Positions 8,569 through 16,599 of a stretch of DNA of 60,471 nt are shown in pieces (position 1 is the first letter of the stretch; each line of letters begins with the position of its first letter). The translations under genes and the position numbers were made by a program. The stretch lies in the NCBI GenBank assembly GCA_023251135.1, contig JAHEZJ010000035.1, forward strand, positions 9,287-69,757. The letters are read 5' to 3'. The DNA is from Flavobacterium sp. (GTDB lineage: Bacteria > Bacteroidota > Bacteroidia > Flavobacteriales > Flavobacteriaceae). Under the pieces are notes generated by a model that was given only the letters and a program-made list of their open reading frames with translations, ran no database searches and was not told the origin of the DNA.

Positions 8569-8600
8569 CTCGCAGATTTTGCAGATCAGGCAGATTTTTC
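8569..8600 (+). repeat. GCAGAT-repeat element, copy 4
   Basis: A second copy of the 8455 element. Both are followed by matching sequence (CGTACcTATACAAAAAGGA and CGTACaTATACAAAAAGGA) and a hairpin. The first hairpin is decayed; the second is the intact terminator at 8618-8647. Confidence 0.75.
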
Positions 8601-8617
8601 TTTACCGTACATATACA

Positions 8618-8647
8618 AAAAGGAGCCATTTTTTGATGGCTCCTTTT
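8618..8647. terminator. Terminator of the B12 lipoprotein operon (bidirectional)
   Basis: 12-bp stem AAAAGGAGCCAT / ATGGCTCCTTTT with a 6-nt loop and T-runs on both strands. It lies 19 bases past the stop of the minus-strand DUF4465 gene. A degraded copy of the same hairpin lies about 114 bases to the left. Confidence 0.8.
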
Positions 8648-8666
8648 CTATAACTGATGTGTTTGT

Positions 8667-9614
8667 TTATTGAATTCTTTTTACAGACAATTTATCCAAA
8701 CAGAAATAAGCCGCAGTATTCATTCCGTAAACCGGATGTGAATCTGTTGAAGCCATTTGGAAAACAAGGTATTTTACATCTCCTAAACCTTGAAGTGCTG
8801 TAGTGTTTACATTGATCCATCCTGTTGGCATTACCAAAGAACCTCCTGTGTAATCTGCCAATGATTGTGTGATTGGAGCGGTAATTGTTCCGCTCGCATC
8901 TACACCGTAGATCAACAATTCAAAATGATCTCCAGAAGAAAATGCCTGAGCAAAACCGTCTCCGTACAAACAGCCGTAATATGGCCATGGATGATTGTTG
9001 ATTTTAAGTCCTTTTATCTGATACAATCCTGTGTTTCCAATTTTAATCCAGTTAGAGAAACCTGCTTCTGTAAACGTAGTTCCCTGTGGATTTTTTGGGT
9101 CGGTGTAGCTTGACCAATACGCTACAATATAAGGATCTCCTGTTGTTCCCGGAGTTCCAGCAGCAATGGTCGATGAAGTACCAAAACCACTTCCTGCCAT
9201 AGTCCCCCACTGATTGGCAACCCATCCGTTAGATCCGCCAGAACCTGCTCCTGAACCATAATTTGTAATATCATTTACATTAGATACAATAAAACCATCC
9301 CAATAGTTGTAACCTGATGATGTTCCGCTATGTGAAAATTTAAATATATCAACTGTTAAATTGGTATTTGCCACATAGGTATTTTGCCAATACTTCCCTC
9401 CTGTTGTTGATGTTCCGCTAGTCAACAAAGAACTGGTCAGGTTAAGCGTAGAAGTTGTTCCTATCGAAGGATCGGTCACTGCACTTTTAGAAGTTGAGCC
9501 TGAGCTTTTTACTGCTGCGTTGCCGTTTTCGTTGTTTGAAAGGTTTTCTTCATTGCTACAAGACGAAAGTCCCAGCATCAAACCTACTGCCAAAAAATAA
9601 AGTACTTTTTTCAT
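8667..9614 (-). CDS. DUF4465 surface lipoprotein, likely cobalamin-locus (BtuH-like) protein
   Basis: 315 aa. The signal peptide ends in the lipobox LSSC followed by SNEEN, an acidic patch typical of lipoproteins flipped to the outer face of the outer membrane in this phylum. The rest is Gly/Ser/Thr-rich and beta-strand-like with blocks such as YNYWDGFIVSNVND, NQWGTMAGSGF, IKGLKINNHPWPYYG and FCLDKLSVKRIQ, which I recognise as DUF4465. DUF4465 proteins occur in B12 uptake loci of Bacteroides, where such lipoproteins bind the vitamin. It is the last gene of the riboswitch-led operon and ends at a strong terminator. The B12 role is inferred from context and family memory. Confidence 0.8.
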   Translation of the reverse strand: MKKVLYFLAVGLMLGLSSCSNEENLSNNENGNAAVKSSGSTSKSAVTDPSIGTTSTLNLTSSLLTSGTSTTGGKYWQNTYVANTNLTVDIFKFSHSGTSSGYNYWDGFIVSNVNDITNYGSGAGSGGSNGWVANQWGTMAGSGFGTSSTIAAGTPGTTGDPYIVAYWSSYTDPKNPQGTTFTEAGFSNWIKIGNTGLYQIKGLKINNHPWPYYGCLYGDGFAQAFSSGDHFELLIYGVDASGTITAPITQSLADYTGGSLVMPTGWINVNTTALQGLGDVKYLVFQMASTDSHPVYGMNTAAYFCLDKLSVKRIQ

Positions 9615-9680
9615 TATTTATAAAATTTAGGATTAATATACTTGGTTGGTTAATAAAACAGTGTTGTTCAAACTTTTTGA

Positions 9681-10919
9681 TTATTTGCCTGCCGCAAAAT
9701 TTAAATCTTCAGCCTGTTTAAACGAATTGGTTACCAGGTCTAATGCCCCGATCTCTGTGAATGTAGGTACATATACTTTTACGAAGTCTATTCCCGGCAG
9801 TTGTACTTTAACGCCATTACTGTCTACAGCCCAGCTGATATCTATAGAAGGATCTTTGATACCACCGTAACCCCATTCAAAAGTCCCTACATTGAAGGCT
9901 GTACCTTCTCCGTCACTAATGTCTTTTGTTGGTAAATTGATTTTTGTTCCTTTCAGTGTATAAGAATCCCCAAGCCATTGTGGATAATAGTTGTAACGTC
10001 TCCATTTTTTTGTTCTGGTTATAAAACCAGTTTCCTTTTTATTATTGGTCCATTTAAGATATTCCTTGTCAAACTGCCAATCCGATTTTCCTGCTACAGC
10101 AGTTTTATTGACATCTGGCTTATAATAAGTAATCTCGTAATTTTTTACTGTAGACGATTTATAATACTCACTTCCCGCTATTTCATACCACTCATTGTCT
10201 TCTGCAATACCATTTTTATTTGCATCGTAAGCAACAGCGATACTTACAGGAGAGAATTTTGAAGCGTTAGAGATCGCGTTCATCTGAACCGTAAAATCTC
10301 TTTTGCCATAAACATTGATCACCGTATGGTCAAATTTTGTCACGATGTACCCTCCAAAAGTCCCCAGATCAACCAGATTTCCGTCGGCAAGATTGGTTTG
10401 TGCATTTTCTATCGCTTCTGCTTTTGTTGCAAATTCAAAGCTGTCATTATTGTAATGCGGAGCCGGTACATAATCAATAATCGAAAAGGCTTTTGACGTA
10501 TAGACTTTACCCGTTTCTGCAACGGTTACTTTTGTTGCTGCCTGTTTTACTACCTTGTTCAATGTTACCGTAAGATCTACAGCATAACTCAAAGCTTTTG
10601 GTGCTATAAACTTTAAAGTCTTGGTATCGCCAATAACAGAGTCTTTAGCCACACCGTCTTTTCCTGTTATTTTTACGGTCCATTTGTACTGTGCAACGGC
10701 ACCGTTGGCATTTTCAATAACCACCTCCGGATCAATAGCTACCACATTGTATCGTTCTGTCTTAAAATCGGCTTGCAATTTCAAAGTAAGTGACGGATCT
10801 TTAACCGGTTCGGGTTTAGGTTCTTCTACTACAGGATCCGGTTTTGCATCATCGTTACTACAATTGTAAAAAACACTAATGGCCATTAGGCATAAAGTAT
10901 ATTTGATAAACTTTTTCAT
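9681..10919 (-). CDS. Surface lipoprotein of the B12 operon, paralog 3 (PKD-like N-terminus)
   Basis: 412 aa. Lipobox FYNC then SNDDAKPD, an outer-surface export signal, with a Pro/Glu/Asp-rich linker to about residue 45. Residues 45-135 look like a PKD/Ig-type sandwich (VAQYKWTVKITG, ending VTVAETGKVY). The larger C-terminal domain has GTFGGYIVTKFDHTVINVYG, an acidic calcium-loop-like YDANKNGIAEDNEWYEI, EITYYKPD and SIDISWAVDSNGVKVQLPGI. It shares all these blocks with the two upstream neighbours, so it is a tandem paralog. It starts 13 bases after the stop of paralog 2. Probably binds ligand for a TonB transporter; inference. Confidence 0.8.
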   Translation of the reverse strand: MKKFIKYTLCLMAISVFYNCSNDDAKPDPVVEEPKPEPVKDPSLTLKLQADFKTERYNVVAIDPEVVIENANGAVAQYKWTVKITGKDGVAKDSVIGDTKTLKFIAPKALSYAVDLTVTLNKVVKQAATKVTVAETGKVYTSKAFSIIDYVPAPHYNNDSFEFATKAEAIENAQTNLADGNLVDLGTFGGYIVTKFDHTVINVYGKRDFTVQMNAISNASKFSPVSIAVAYDANKNGIAEDNEWYEIAGSEYYKSSTVKNYEITYYKPDVNKTAVAGKSDWQFDKEYLKWTNNKKETGFITRTKKWRRYNYYPQWLGDSYTLKGTKINLPTKDISDGEGTAFNVGTFEWGYGGIKDPSIDISWAVDSNGVKVQLPGIDFVKVYVPTFTEIGALDLVTNSFKQAEDLNFAAGK

Positions 10920-10932
10920 ATTTCTTATTCTC

Positions 10933-12174
10933 TTACTTTTTTAGATTGTATTTTTTTATGATCTGAAGATCGGCAGCTCCCGAGAATCGGGTGGCCATTG
11001 ACGATTGCTGGTGGCAAAGTCCCATTGGCTCACTCACACAGTTCACCACTTTTATAAAATGAATTCCCGGAAGATTGGCTTTGTTGCCGTTTTTATCAAC
11101 CGCCCAGTCAATATCAATATCCGGACTTTTAGCATTGACATACCCCCACTCCGGAGCATCGAAATTCCACAAAGTAGTTTGTCCGGGGCGTACTGCCGCA
11201 AAATTTACATTTAACTTTGTTCCTTCATAAACAACGGTAGTTTGAGTTACCCAGGATGGATAATATTCTTTTTTAGTTTTTGATCGTGGCAAAAAGTAAG
11301 TCTGAGACTGATTGTTCTCACAGTAAAGATGTTCACGGTCTAAAAAGGGATCATTTGGTCCGCTTACCACAACTTTTTTGCCTGCTGCTGGTTTCTGATA
11401 GGTTATTTTAAAATTCTTAATGGTATTTTCTTTGGCATGTTGACTTCCTATAATCTCATACCACTCGTCATCATCCGGTTTCCCGTTTGCATTTTTATCA
11501 TAAGCTACATAAATTAATCCTGGAGCCGGTGGATTGGCTTTATCGATCAGATCTGCGCCGTAAACTCTGAAATCTTTCTTTCCGGGAATATTAATCACCA
11601 TATGATCAAATCCAACCGCAATCGAACCTCCAAAACCTCCTAAGTCAATTGGATATCCTACACTGGTTTCATTTATCCTTCCCAATGCTACCTTCATAAC
11701 ATCAGCTTTCGCAAATCCGTCTTTGTACAAATCATTAGCAAACATACCCGGTGCCGGGCTAAAATCGAAAATGCTTGTGATGTAAGGATTGTAATTCTGA
11801 GCTTCATTTATTACATTGACAGTAGTTGCGCTTGTTCCTTTTTTATCTCCTTCGGTAACATTTAATGTTAGCTCATAAGCTCCCGGATACAGGGCGATAA
11901 ATCGCAAATCTTTGGCAGTCCCTACTACAGAATCTTTGGTTTGGTTGTAAGGATTTTTTTTAAGTACCCACTCATAACTAGGGTTAGTTGTTTCGGCAGA
12001 AGCGGTAATATTCAAAACATTAAAGGTAGCTACTTCAAATTTTCCCTGAAGTTTTACTGCTATTGGTATAACTAGTCCTTCTCCTGAATTGGCATCATTT
12101 TTATCGTCATCGCTGCATGCGGTAAATACCGATGCTAAAGCAAATAATAATAAATGGGCAAAGTTTTTTTTCAT
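10933..12174 (-). CDS. Surface lipoprotein of the B12 operon, paralog 2
   Basis: 413 aa from the Met at 12174. The frame opens at 12240, inside the preceding gene, but only the internal Met gives a signal peptide (lipobox FTAC then SDDDKND). A PKD-like N-terminal region (PSYEWVLKKNPYNQ) is followed by the shared domain: GGFGGSIAVGFDHMVINIPGKK, YDKNANGKPDDDEWYEI, KITYQKP, and SPDIDIDWAVDKNGNKANLP. The DxNxNGxxDDxEW loop resembles calcium-binding loops. The middle paralog of three; spacing is 43 bases from paralog 1 and 13 bases to paralog 3. Surface exposure is predicted from the acidic residues after the lipid Cys. Confidence 0.8.
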   Translation of the reverse strand: MKKNFAHLLLFALASVFTACSDDDKNDANSGEGLVIPIAVKLQGKFEVATFNVLNITASAETTNPSYEWVLKKNPYNQTKDSVVGTAKDLRFIALYPGAYELTLNVTEGDKKGTSATTVNVINEAQNYNPYITSIFDFSPAPGMFANDLYKDGFAKADVMKVALGRINETSVGYPIDLGGFGGSIAVGFDHMVINIPGKKDFRVYGADLIDKANPPAPGLIYVAYDKNANGKPDDDEWYEIIGSQHAKENTIKNFKITYQKPAAGKKVVVSGPNDPFLDREHLYCENNQSQTYFLPRSKTKKEYYPSWVTQTTVVYEGTKLNVNFAAVRPGQTTLWNFDAPEWGYVNAKSPDIDIDWAVDKNGNKANLPGIHFIKVVNCVSEPMGLCHQQSSMATRFSGAADLQIIKKYNLKK

Positions 12175-12217
12175 AATTCTGGTATAATAATTTAGTTTAA
12201 TACATTTTTGAATGGCG

Positions 12218-13507
12218 TTATCGCGTTGGAATACTTTCACCTGACAGGTGCAAATCGGTTGCTCCCATGATCTCAGTTGAAGTTTCTCCCAACCACCCCG
12301 CCTGCTGATTAAGACCGTTGTATACTTTTACAAAATCGATTCCCGGAAGCATTACTTTGTTTCCGTTTTTATCTATAGCCCAGTTGATGTCTATAGCTGA
12401 ATCGTCATCACCATTTGGAGCATTATCAGCATATCCGTATAAAAAGGCATATTGCACAAAGTAACTTCCTGTTCCGCTTTCATCCACTGCGTTATCCGGC
12501 AACCTTGTTCCTTTAAAAGTAATAGAAGCCTGATCTCTAAGCCATTTTGGCCAGTAATCTAAAGAATGATTGTAAGCGTTATTTTGGATCAGATAACCGC
12601 TTTTACCCTGATTGTCTTTCCAATAAATGTATTCCATATCAACAAAACCTACCGTACCCGTAGTTCCTCCCGGTACCGGTTTTTTGTTAGGATCTGGACG
12701 ATAATAAGTGATTTCATAATGCTGAATTGTTTTAGGCATTTTATGCCCGCCTCCTTCTATTTCGTACCATTCATCGTCCGGAAGTCCGTTTTTATTTTTA
12801 TCGTAAGCCACCATTATCACTCCTGCCTCACTGCTTCCGCCTCTCATTGTGCTGTTCGAATTAGGGTTGGCTTCTGCCCAAAATGCATTGCCCAGCACTC
12901 TAAAATCACGTTTGCCTTTGACGTTAACCACAGTATGATCAAACCCAAAAACAACATAACCACCAAAGGCTCCCAGCGAAACAAGGTCCCCATTTTTCTT
13001 CGCCAGATAGGTATTGGCTCTTGATAAAATTCTTTCGGCAGTATCCCCGTCATTGGCAGCCGGTAGATCATTTATAAACTGTCCCGGAGCGGGTTTAAAC
13101 TCAAATACCTTTGCGATATAGGTTTTATACTCCTTCGTTTCTTTTGTTACTGTAATAACTGCTTTTTGTGTTTGTATACTCCCTTTGTTATTTACCGCTA
13201 CTGTTAATTCATAAACCCCGCTTTCTGCTGCGGCAAACAGCACTTCTTTTTCTGTAGTATTGGTTAGAGCATAGTTTTCGGATGTCGCTTTTGTAACACT
13301 CCAACTGTAGGTAGCTTCTGTAGCAGCGTTGATAGTAGAATTTATAGCCAAGATTGCAAATCGCTGCGTGTTAAGAGTCAGATCAGAACTTACCGGTGGC
13401 GGATTGTCATCCTCTTTTGCTGCATTATCCTCAGAACAGTTGCTTAAGCAGAGTGCCAAAATAAAAAAGAATAAGAACCGGAAATATTGGGAAGTGTTGT
13501 TAAACAT
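12218..13507 (-). CDS. Surface lipoprotein of the B12 operon, paralog 1 (first gene after the riboswitch)
   Basis: 429 aa. Signal peptide with lipobox LSNC followed by SEDNAAKEDD. The N-terminal PKD-like domain (TYSWSVTKATSENY; VYELTVAVNNKG) is followed by the shared C-terminal domain: GAFGGYVVFGFDHTVVNVKG, YDKNKNGLPDDEWYEIEGG, EITYYRPDPNKKPVPG and SAIDINWAIDKNGNKVMLPG. It lies about 400 bases downstream of a cobalamin riboswitch on the same strand, so expression should fall when B12 is plentiful. It ends 43 bases before paralog 2. Likely captures a corrinoid or complex at the cell surface; inference from the riboswitch. Confidence 0.8.
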   Translation of the reverse strand: MFNNTSQYFRFLFFFILALCLSNCSEDNAAKEDDNPPPVSSDLTLNTQRFAILAINSTINAATEATYSWSVTKATSENYALTNTTEKEVLFAAAESGVYELTVAVNNKGSIQTQKAVITVTKETKEYKTYIAKVFEFKPAPGQFINDLPAANDGDTAERILSRANTYLAKKNGDLVSLGAFGGYVVFGFDHTVVNVKGKRDFRVLGNAFWAEANPNSNSTMRGGSSEAGVIMVAYDKNKNGLPDDEWYEIEGGGHKMPKTIQHYEITYYRPDPNKKPVPGGTTGTVGFVDMEYIYWKDNQGKSGYLIQNNAYNHSLDYWPKWLRDQASITFKGTRLPDNAVDESGTGSYFVQYAFLYGYADNAPNGDDDSAIDINWAIDKNGNKVMLPGIDFVKVYNGLNQQAGWLGETSTEIMGATDLHLSGESIPTR

Positions 13508-13622
13508 GTGGTATTATTTAAGTTGGGAGTTGCTAAGGCAATAAAAATTGAAGTAATTGCAGTGAGGTTTTCAATTTTAATCATCAACCGGATACCGTAC
13601 TGAACCCATCCCGTAGTTTTAA

Positions 13623-13667
13623 GAAAGAGCATTGTGATAGGATTGATTTTCTATAACATTCTCTTTC
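13623..13667 (-). promoter_or_regulatory. Strong hairpin in the leader between the riboswitch and the first gene
   Basis: On the minus strand GAAAGAG...CTCTTTC closes an 18-bp stem with about two mismatches (inner AATGTTATAG against CTATCACAAT) around a roughly 9-nt loop. There is no T-run, so it is not an ordinary terminator. A second, weaker hairpin (CCTGTCAT / ATGACGGG) lies at 13835-13856. Together they make the 400-base leader look structured. Confidence 0.5.
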
Positions 13668-13899
13668 CGGACGAAATACTTTTAAAATGAGAGAACCGCG
13701 ATGTAATACCCGCGACTGAAGTAAAGTAGAAACAAATGCAACAATAAATAAGAGTCCTTTTTCTGTATTATACATCACTAAATGAATTAAGTAAACTCCG
13801 GGATGTAATAATTAAAAAAGCAATAAGAGAGAATCCCGTCATAAAAAAATGACAGGTCCGTTTATTGTTGTTCAACTTTATTCCACGAAAGTCTTAAAC

Positions 13900-14055
13900 T
13901 ATGTGATTGTGGCAGGTCTCCTGACTTGTTCCATCTTTAAAACAACCTTCTCATCCGCCGCGGCGAACAATGGCATGAGTAACGTTTAAAGACTTGAATA
14001 GAACTTACAGTAGCGGGTCTGTTCAGGATTTGCACCTGATTCCCTTTTAACTGTT
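13900..14055 (-). promoter_or_regulatory. Cobalamin (AdoCbl-type) riboswitch
   Basis: Read on the minus strand the element begins AAAAGGGAATCAGGTGCAAA, continues with CCCGCTACTGTAAG, and ends with AGTCAGGAGACCTGCC (the B12 box, 13911-13926). All three are hallmark conserved blocks of cobalamin riboswitches, in the right order and spacing. The direction fits control of the lipoprotein operon whose first start codon is at 13507. The family turns genes off when adenosylcobalamin binds. Confidence 0.95.
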
Positions 14056-14088
14056 TTTTCTTAAGAAAAAACAGACCAAAATCTGGCG

Positions 14089-14096
14089 CAAATATA
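14089..14096 (-). promoter_or_regulatory. -7 element of the promoter for the B12 riboswitch operon
   Basis: Minus-strand TATATTTG, a perfect TAnnTTTG, placing the transcript start about 14083, about 30 bases before the riboswitch core. No TTTG sits at standard distance upstream, so the -33 side is weak. Confidence 0.5.
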
Positions 14097-14131
14097 TAAC
14101 TATCTTTTACAATAGAGTAATTCTAAATAAA

Positions 14132-14209
14132 AAATTCCAAATCTCAAATTCCAAATTCCAAGTTTCAAGTTTTAAATACGGCTCACTTCCGTATCGGGAT
14201 TTGGAATTT
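14132..14209. repeat. AAATTCCAA-type inverted repeat, copy A
   Basis: Arms AAATTCCAAATCTC at 14132-14145 and GGGATTTGGAATTT at 14196-14209 pair over 13 of 14 bases. The interior holds further AAATTCCAA half-units. The same repeat family recurs at 15952, 31259 and 31394. Confidence 0.7.
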
Positions 14210-14444
14210 ATAAGTCAATCCTAAATCACAGCTTTAAAAACAAGGATTTTTCTTATTCTTTTACTTGGTATTTCCTGTTTAAATCGCGTAGTTGTACGCT
14301 AAAATCGGCAGTGTCAAATCCCTATTTTTATACCAAAATTCGGGATCCTGTAACGATTCTAAACCATACCGGAAAACTTAAACCTAAAAATGAATTATAA
14401 CCAAAACAGCCGAAAAAAGTAGGCAGTGCTTAATTTTTTATATT

Positions 14445-14861
14445 ATGAAAAAAATATTTCAATCTAATGGATGTCCTGAAATAAAACTAGAATCGTCTAT
14501 TCTGAACAATTTTGGCTTTATACCGCTTTATACTGAAGTTTTTCTGGATTTGCAAAATGGCAGGAACGAAGACAAACCTATCTTTACTACTCCAAAATAT
14601 TTAACTGACGCTTCCATTCCTTTAACACCGGGCTTTCAACATCATGGCGGACTGCTCTTTTTTGAGCATTATTTGTCTTATGAAGCCATGGATGGAGGGC
14701 TTGAACAAGCAAAGACGGCCGCAAAAAAACTTTTGTTTAATTACACCATAATCAACAACTGTGATGGCAAAGACAATAAATTTAAAGGAATTGACCTTGG
14801 CCCAACTTTTATAGAAAGCAGAAAAATTGTCTTTTTCGTTACTTTAATTGATATCGTATGA
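14445..14861 (+). CDS. Hypothetical protein, coupled to the next gene
   Basis: 138 aa, family not recognised. No signal peptide; one mildly hydrophobic C-terminal stretch (RKIVFFVTLIDIV). The middle has IPLTPGFQHHGGLLFFEHY and the sequence is otherwise unremarkable. Its last codons overlap the start of the next gene (ATGA at 14858-14861), so the two are translated as a coupled pair. ATG 14445 follows an A/T-rich stretch. No function can be assigned; codon use looks like the surrounding genes. Confidence 0.6.
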   Translation: MKKIFQSNGCPEIKLESSILNNFGFIPLYTEVFLDLQNGRNEDKPIFTTPKYLTDASIPLTPGFQHHGGLLFFEHYLSYEAMDGGLEQAKTAAKKLLFNYTIINNCDGKDNKFKGIDLGPTFIESRKIVFFVTLIDIV

Positions 14862-15928
14862 GAACATTACACCTACTCGCACTGCTAGTCACCTCTTCTG
14901 CCCTGGCCCAATCGTATGACAAGACTGATTTGAAAAAAGTAGAATTACTTAACTCATCTGCTTTGTCATTGTTAGATAATTCTGCAGCCATTATCACGTC
15001 GAATCCAAATGTCAAAGAATTCAATATTAATACAGAAAGCCTTGAAAGTATCTCGTTTGACGGGAATTTATTCTCAGCAAATATGAAAGGTCTCGAATAC
15101 TATGGCTTGGGAAGCGGGACAGATAATATCAAGTCTTTTACAATGCAAAAAATACAAATGCCAACCGTTTCGGGAGCATACAACAAAAATGATTCTATTT
15201 CTAAAGTAGCGATCGGAATTAAGTTTAACGTTTTTACGCTGTATAATTCCTCATCTGAAGACATGAGAAAGAAATATAGTTCAATGCGGGCAGACATGCA
15301 AGATCTGAGTGCGATGGCTCGTGCCCAGTTACAGCAGGAAGGTTACGTAAGGGACACAACAGGAAACTACTATACGCGTTATGCACAAGTATTAAGGGAG
15401 TTAACTGAAAAAGAAACCTCAAACAAAGAAGTTGCCGCAAAAAATTTCGCAGACATCCTGAAAGCGCCCTTACTAACATTAGACATAGCATCGGCTTACA
15501 GCATGTTAATGCCTGCTAAAGATTTCAACAAGTCCCAATCTGGCCGCTTTGGTGCCTGGTCTACACTTACCTTTACAATAGGAAAAGGAGACCAATCTTT
15601 AAAACTATACGGTTTTTGCAGATACATACAGGATAATACGGACTACGATTCAAAAAACAACAGATTCATCAACCACACTAACTTTTTTGACGTAGGATCA
15701 AAAGCACAGTTTGATTGGAACAAAATCGCTGTAGGTTATGAATATATCAAACGAAATGGAGAGGGCAAAAATTACAGATCAGTTGGTTTTGTTCAGTATA
15801 AAGTATCTGATAACCTTTATGTAACGGGTGGATTTGGAAAGAATTTTGAATCTGCCTTAAATGATGAATCCGTTTCTTTATTCGGCATCAGATGGGGAAT
15901 TAATACTAACGATAGCCGCGACTGGTAA
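14858..15928 (+). CDS. Exported protein with a probable C-terminal outer-membrane beta-barrel
   Basis: 356 aa with a signal peptide ending ALAQ (about residue 18). Family not recognised. The first half is soluble, with a charged helical stretch near 130-180 (RKKYSSMRADMQDLSAMARA). From about residue 215 the sequence alternates hydrophobic and polar residues in beta-strand fashion (WSTLTFTIGKGDQSLKLYGF, KIAVGYEYIKRNGEG, NLYVTGGFGKNFE) and ends in DW, as in a small outer-membrane barrel. It overlaps the preceding gene by 4 bases, and a repeat hairpin follows it. Confidence 0.65.
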   Translation: MRTLHLLALLVTSSALAQSYDKTDLKKVELLNSSALSLLDNSAAIITSNPNVKEFNINTESLESISFDGNLFSANMKGLEYYGLGSGTDNIKSFTMQKIQMPTVSGAYNKNDSISKVAIGIKFNVFTLYNSSSEDMRKKYSSMRADMQDLSAMARAQLQQEGYVRDTTGNYYTRYAQVLRELTEKETSNKEVAAKNFADILKAPLLTLDIASAYSMLMPAKDFNKSQSGRFGAWSTLTFTIGKGDQSLKLYGFCRYIQDNTDYDSKNNRFINHTNFFDVGSKAQFDWNKIAVGYEYIKRNGEGKNYRSVGFVQYKVSDNLYVTGGFGKNFESALNDESVSLFGIRWGINTNDSRDW

Positions 15929-15951
15929 AACAATAATTAAATTCCAAACTA

Positions 15952-16002
15952 CAAATTCCAAATTCCAAAACTTCTTAATCGAGCACTGGAATTTGGAATT
16001 TG
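15952..16002. repeat. AAATTCCAA-type inverted repeat, copy B; probable bidirectional terminator
   Basis: Perfect 16-bp arms CAAATTCCAAATTCCA (15952-15967) and TGGAATTTGGAATTTG (15987-16002), followed by a T-run. It sits between two convergent genes, so the repeat probably also ends both transcripts. Confidence 0.75.
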
Positions 16003-16042
16003 GAATTTTTAAAAACAGCTTATAATTCTACCCTAAGTTGCT

Positions 16043-16540
16043 CTAAAAAGCTACTCCGAATTGAAAACCAACCGTAAAAGTCGCAGGATGGTCATTACCA
16101 AAACGAACCGGAAGCGGAACGGCTGCATAGTAACTGACATTATCGGTTTTCTTTATTGTTTTATTGAGCACAGGTGTAACTCCATACCTGCCATTTGTTT
16201 CAAAAGCCAGTCTTCCTGCAAAAGTATAGCCTTTACCTAATGCGACAAGAACTCCCGGGTGAAATAACAAATTGGTTACTTTACTTGTTCCCTGATCATC
16301 CTTAATATTAGGCACTATTTCAAAAGAGAAACCTATTTTTGCGCTTTTCCAAATATTAATTCCAGTTGGAAAACCAACAGCATAGTAATCTCTGAAATTT
16401 ACTGTTGTTTGCTCTTTATTAATGGAAACTATGGGGTGCATAATTCCAAAATATCCAGTGATTTTTGGATAAGTTGCTTGCGAAAAAGCAGTTATACCTG
16501 AGACAAGTACTGCAAAAAGAAAGGTGTATTTTAATGACAT
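16043..16540 (-). CDS. Small exported protein, probable outer-membrane barrel
   Basis: 165 aa with a signal peptide ending ITAFSQ. Family not recognised. The mature part has alternating strands (VNFRDYYAVGFPTGINI, AKIGFSFEIVPNI, FAGRLAFETNGRYG, PATFTVGFQFGVAF) and ends in Phe, the usual last residue of proteins inserted by the BAM machinery. It is short for a barrel, perhaps 8 strands. It lies downstream of the ChrB-AraC gene on the same strand, with a 59-base gap. Confidence 0.6.
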   Translation of the reverse strand: MSLKYTFLFAVLVSGITAFSQATYPKITGYFGIMHPIVSINKEQTTVNFRDYYAVGFPTGINIWKSAKIGFSFEIVPNIKDDQGTSKVTNLLFHPGVLVALGKGYTFAGRLAFETNGRYGVTPVLNKTIKKTDNVSYYAAVPLPVRFGNDHPATFTVGFQFGVAF

Positions 16541-16599
16541 TGTTTTTATTTTTATAATAAAAACAAAAATAGCAGCCTCAATTCACCTAAAATAGAAGG

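Noticed and set aside
12566-13024. 152-codon plus-strand ORF inside lipoprotein paralog 1
   Set aside because: It is antisense to a well-supported gene and has a low-complexity, hydrophobic composition with no family features. Similar shadows lie in the other two paralogs.
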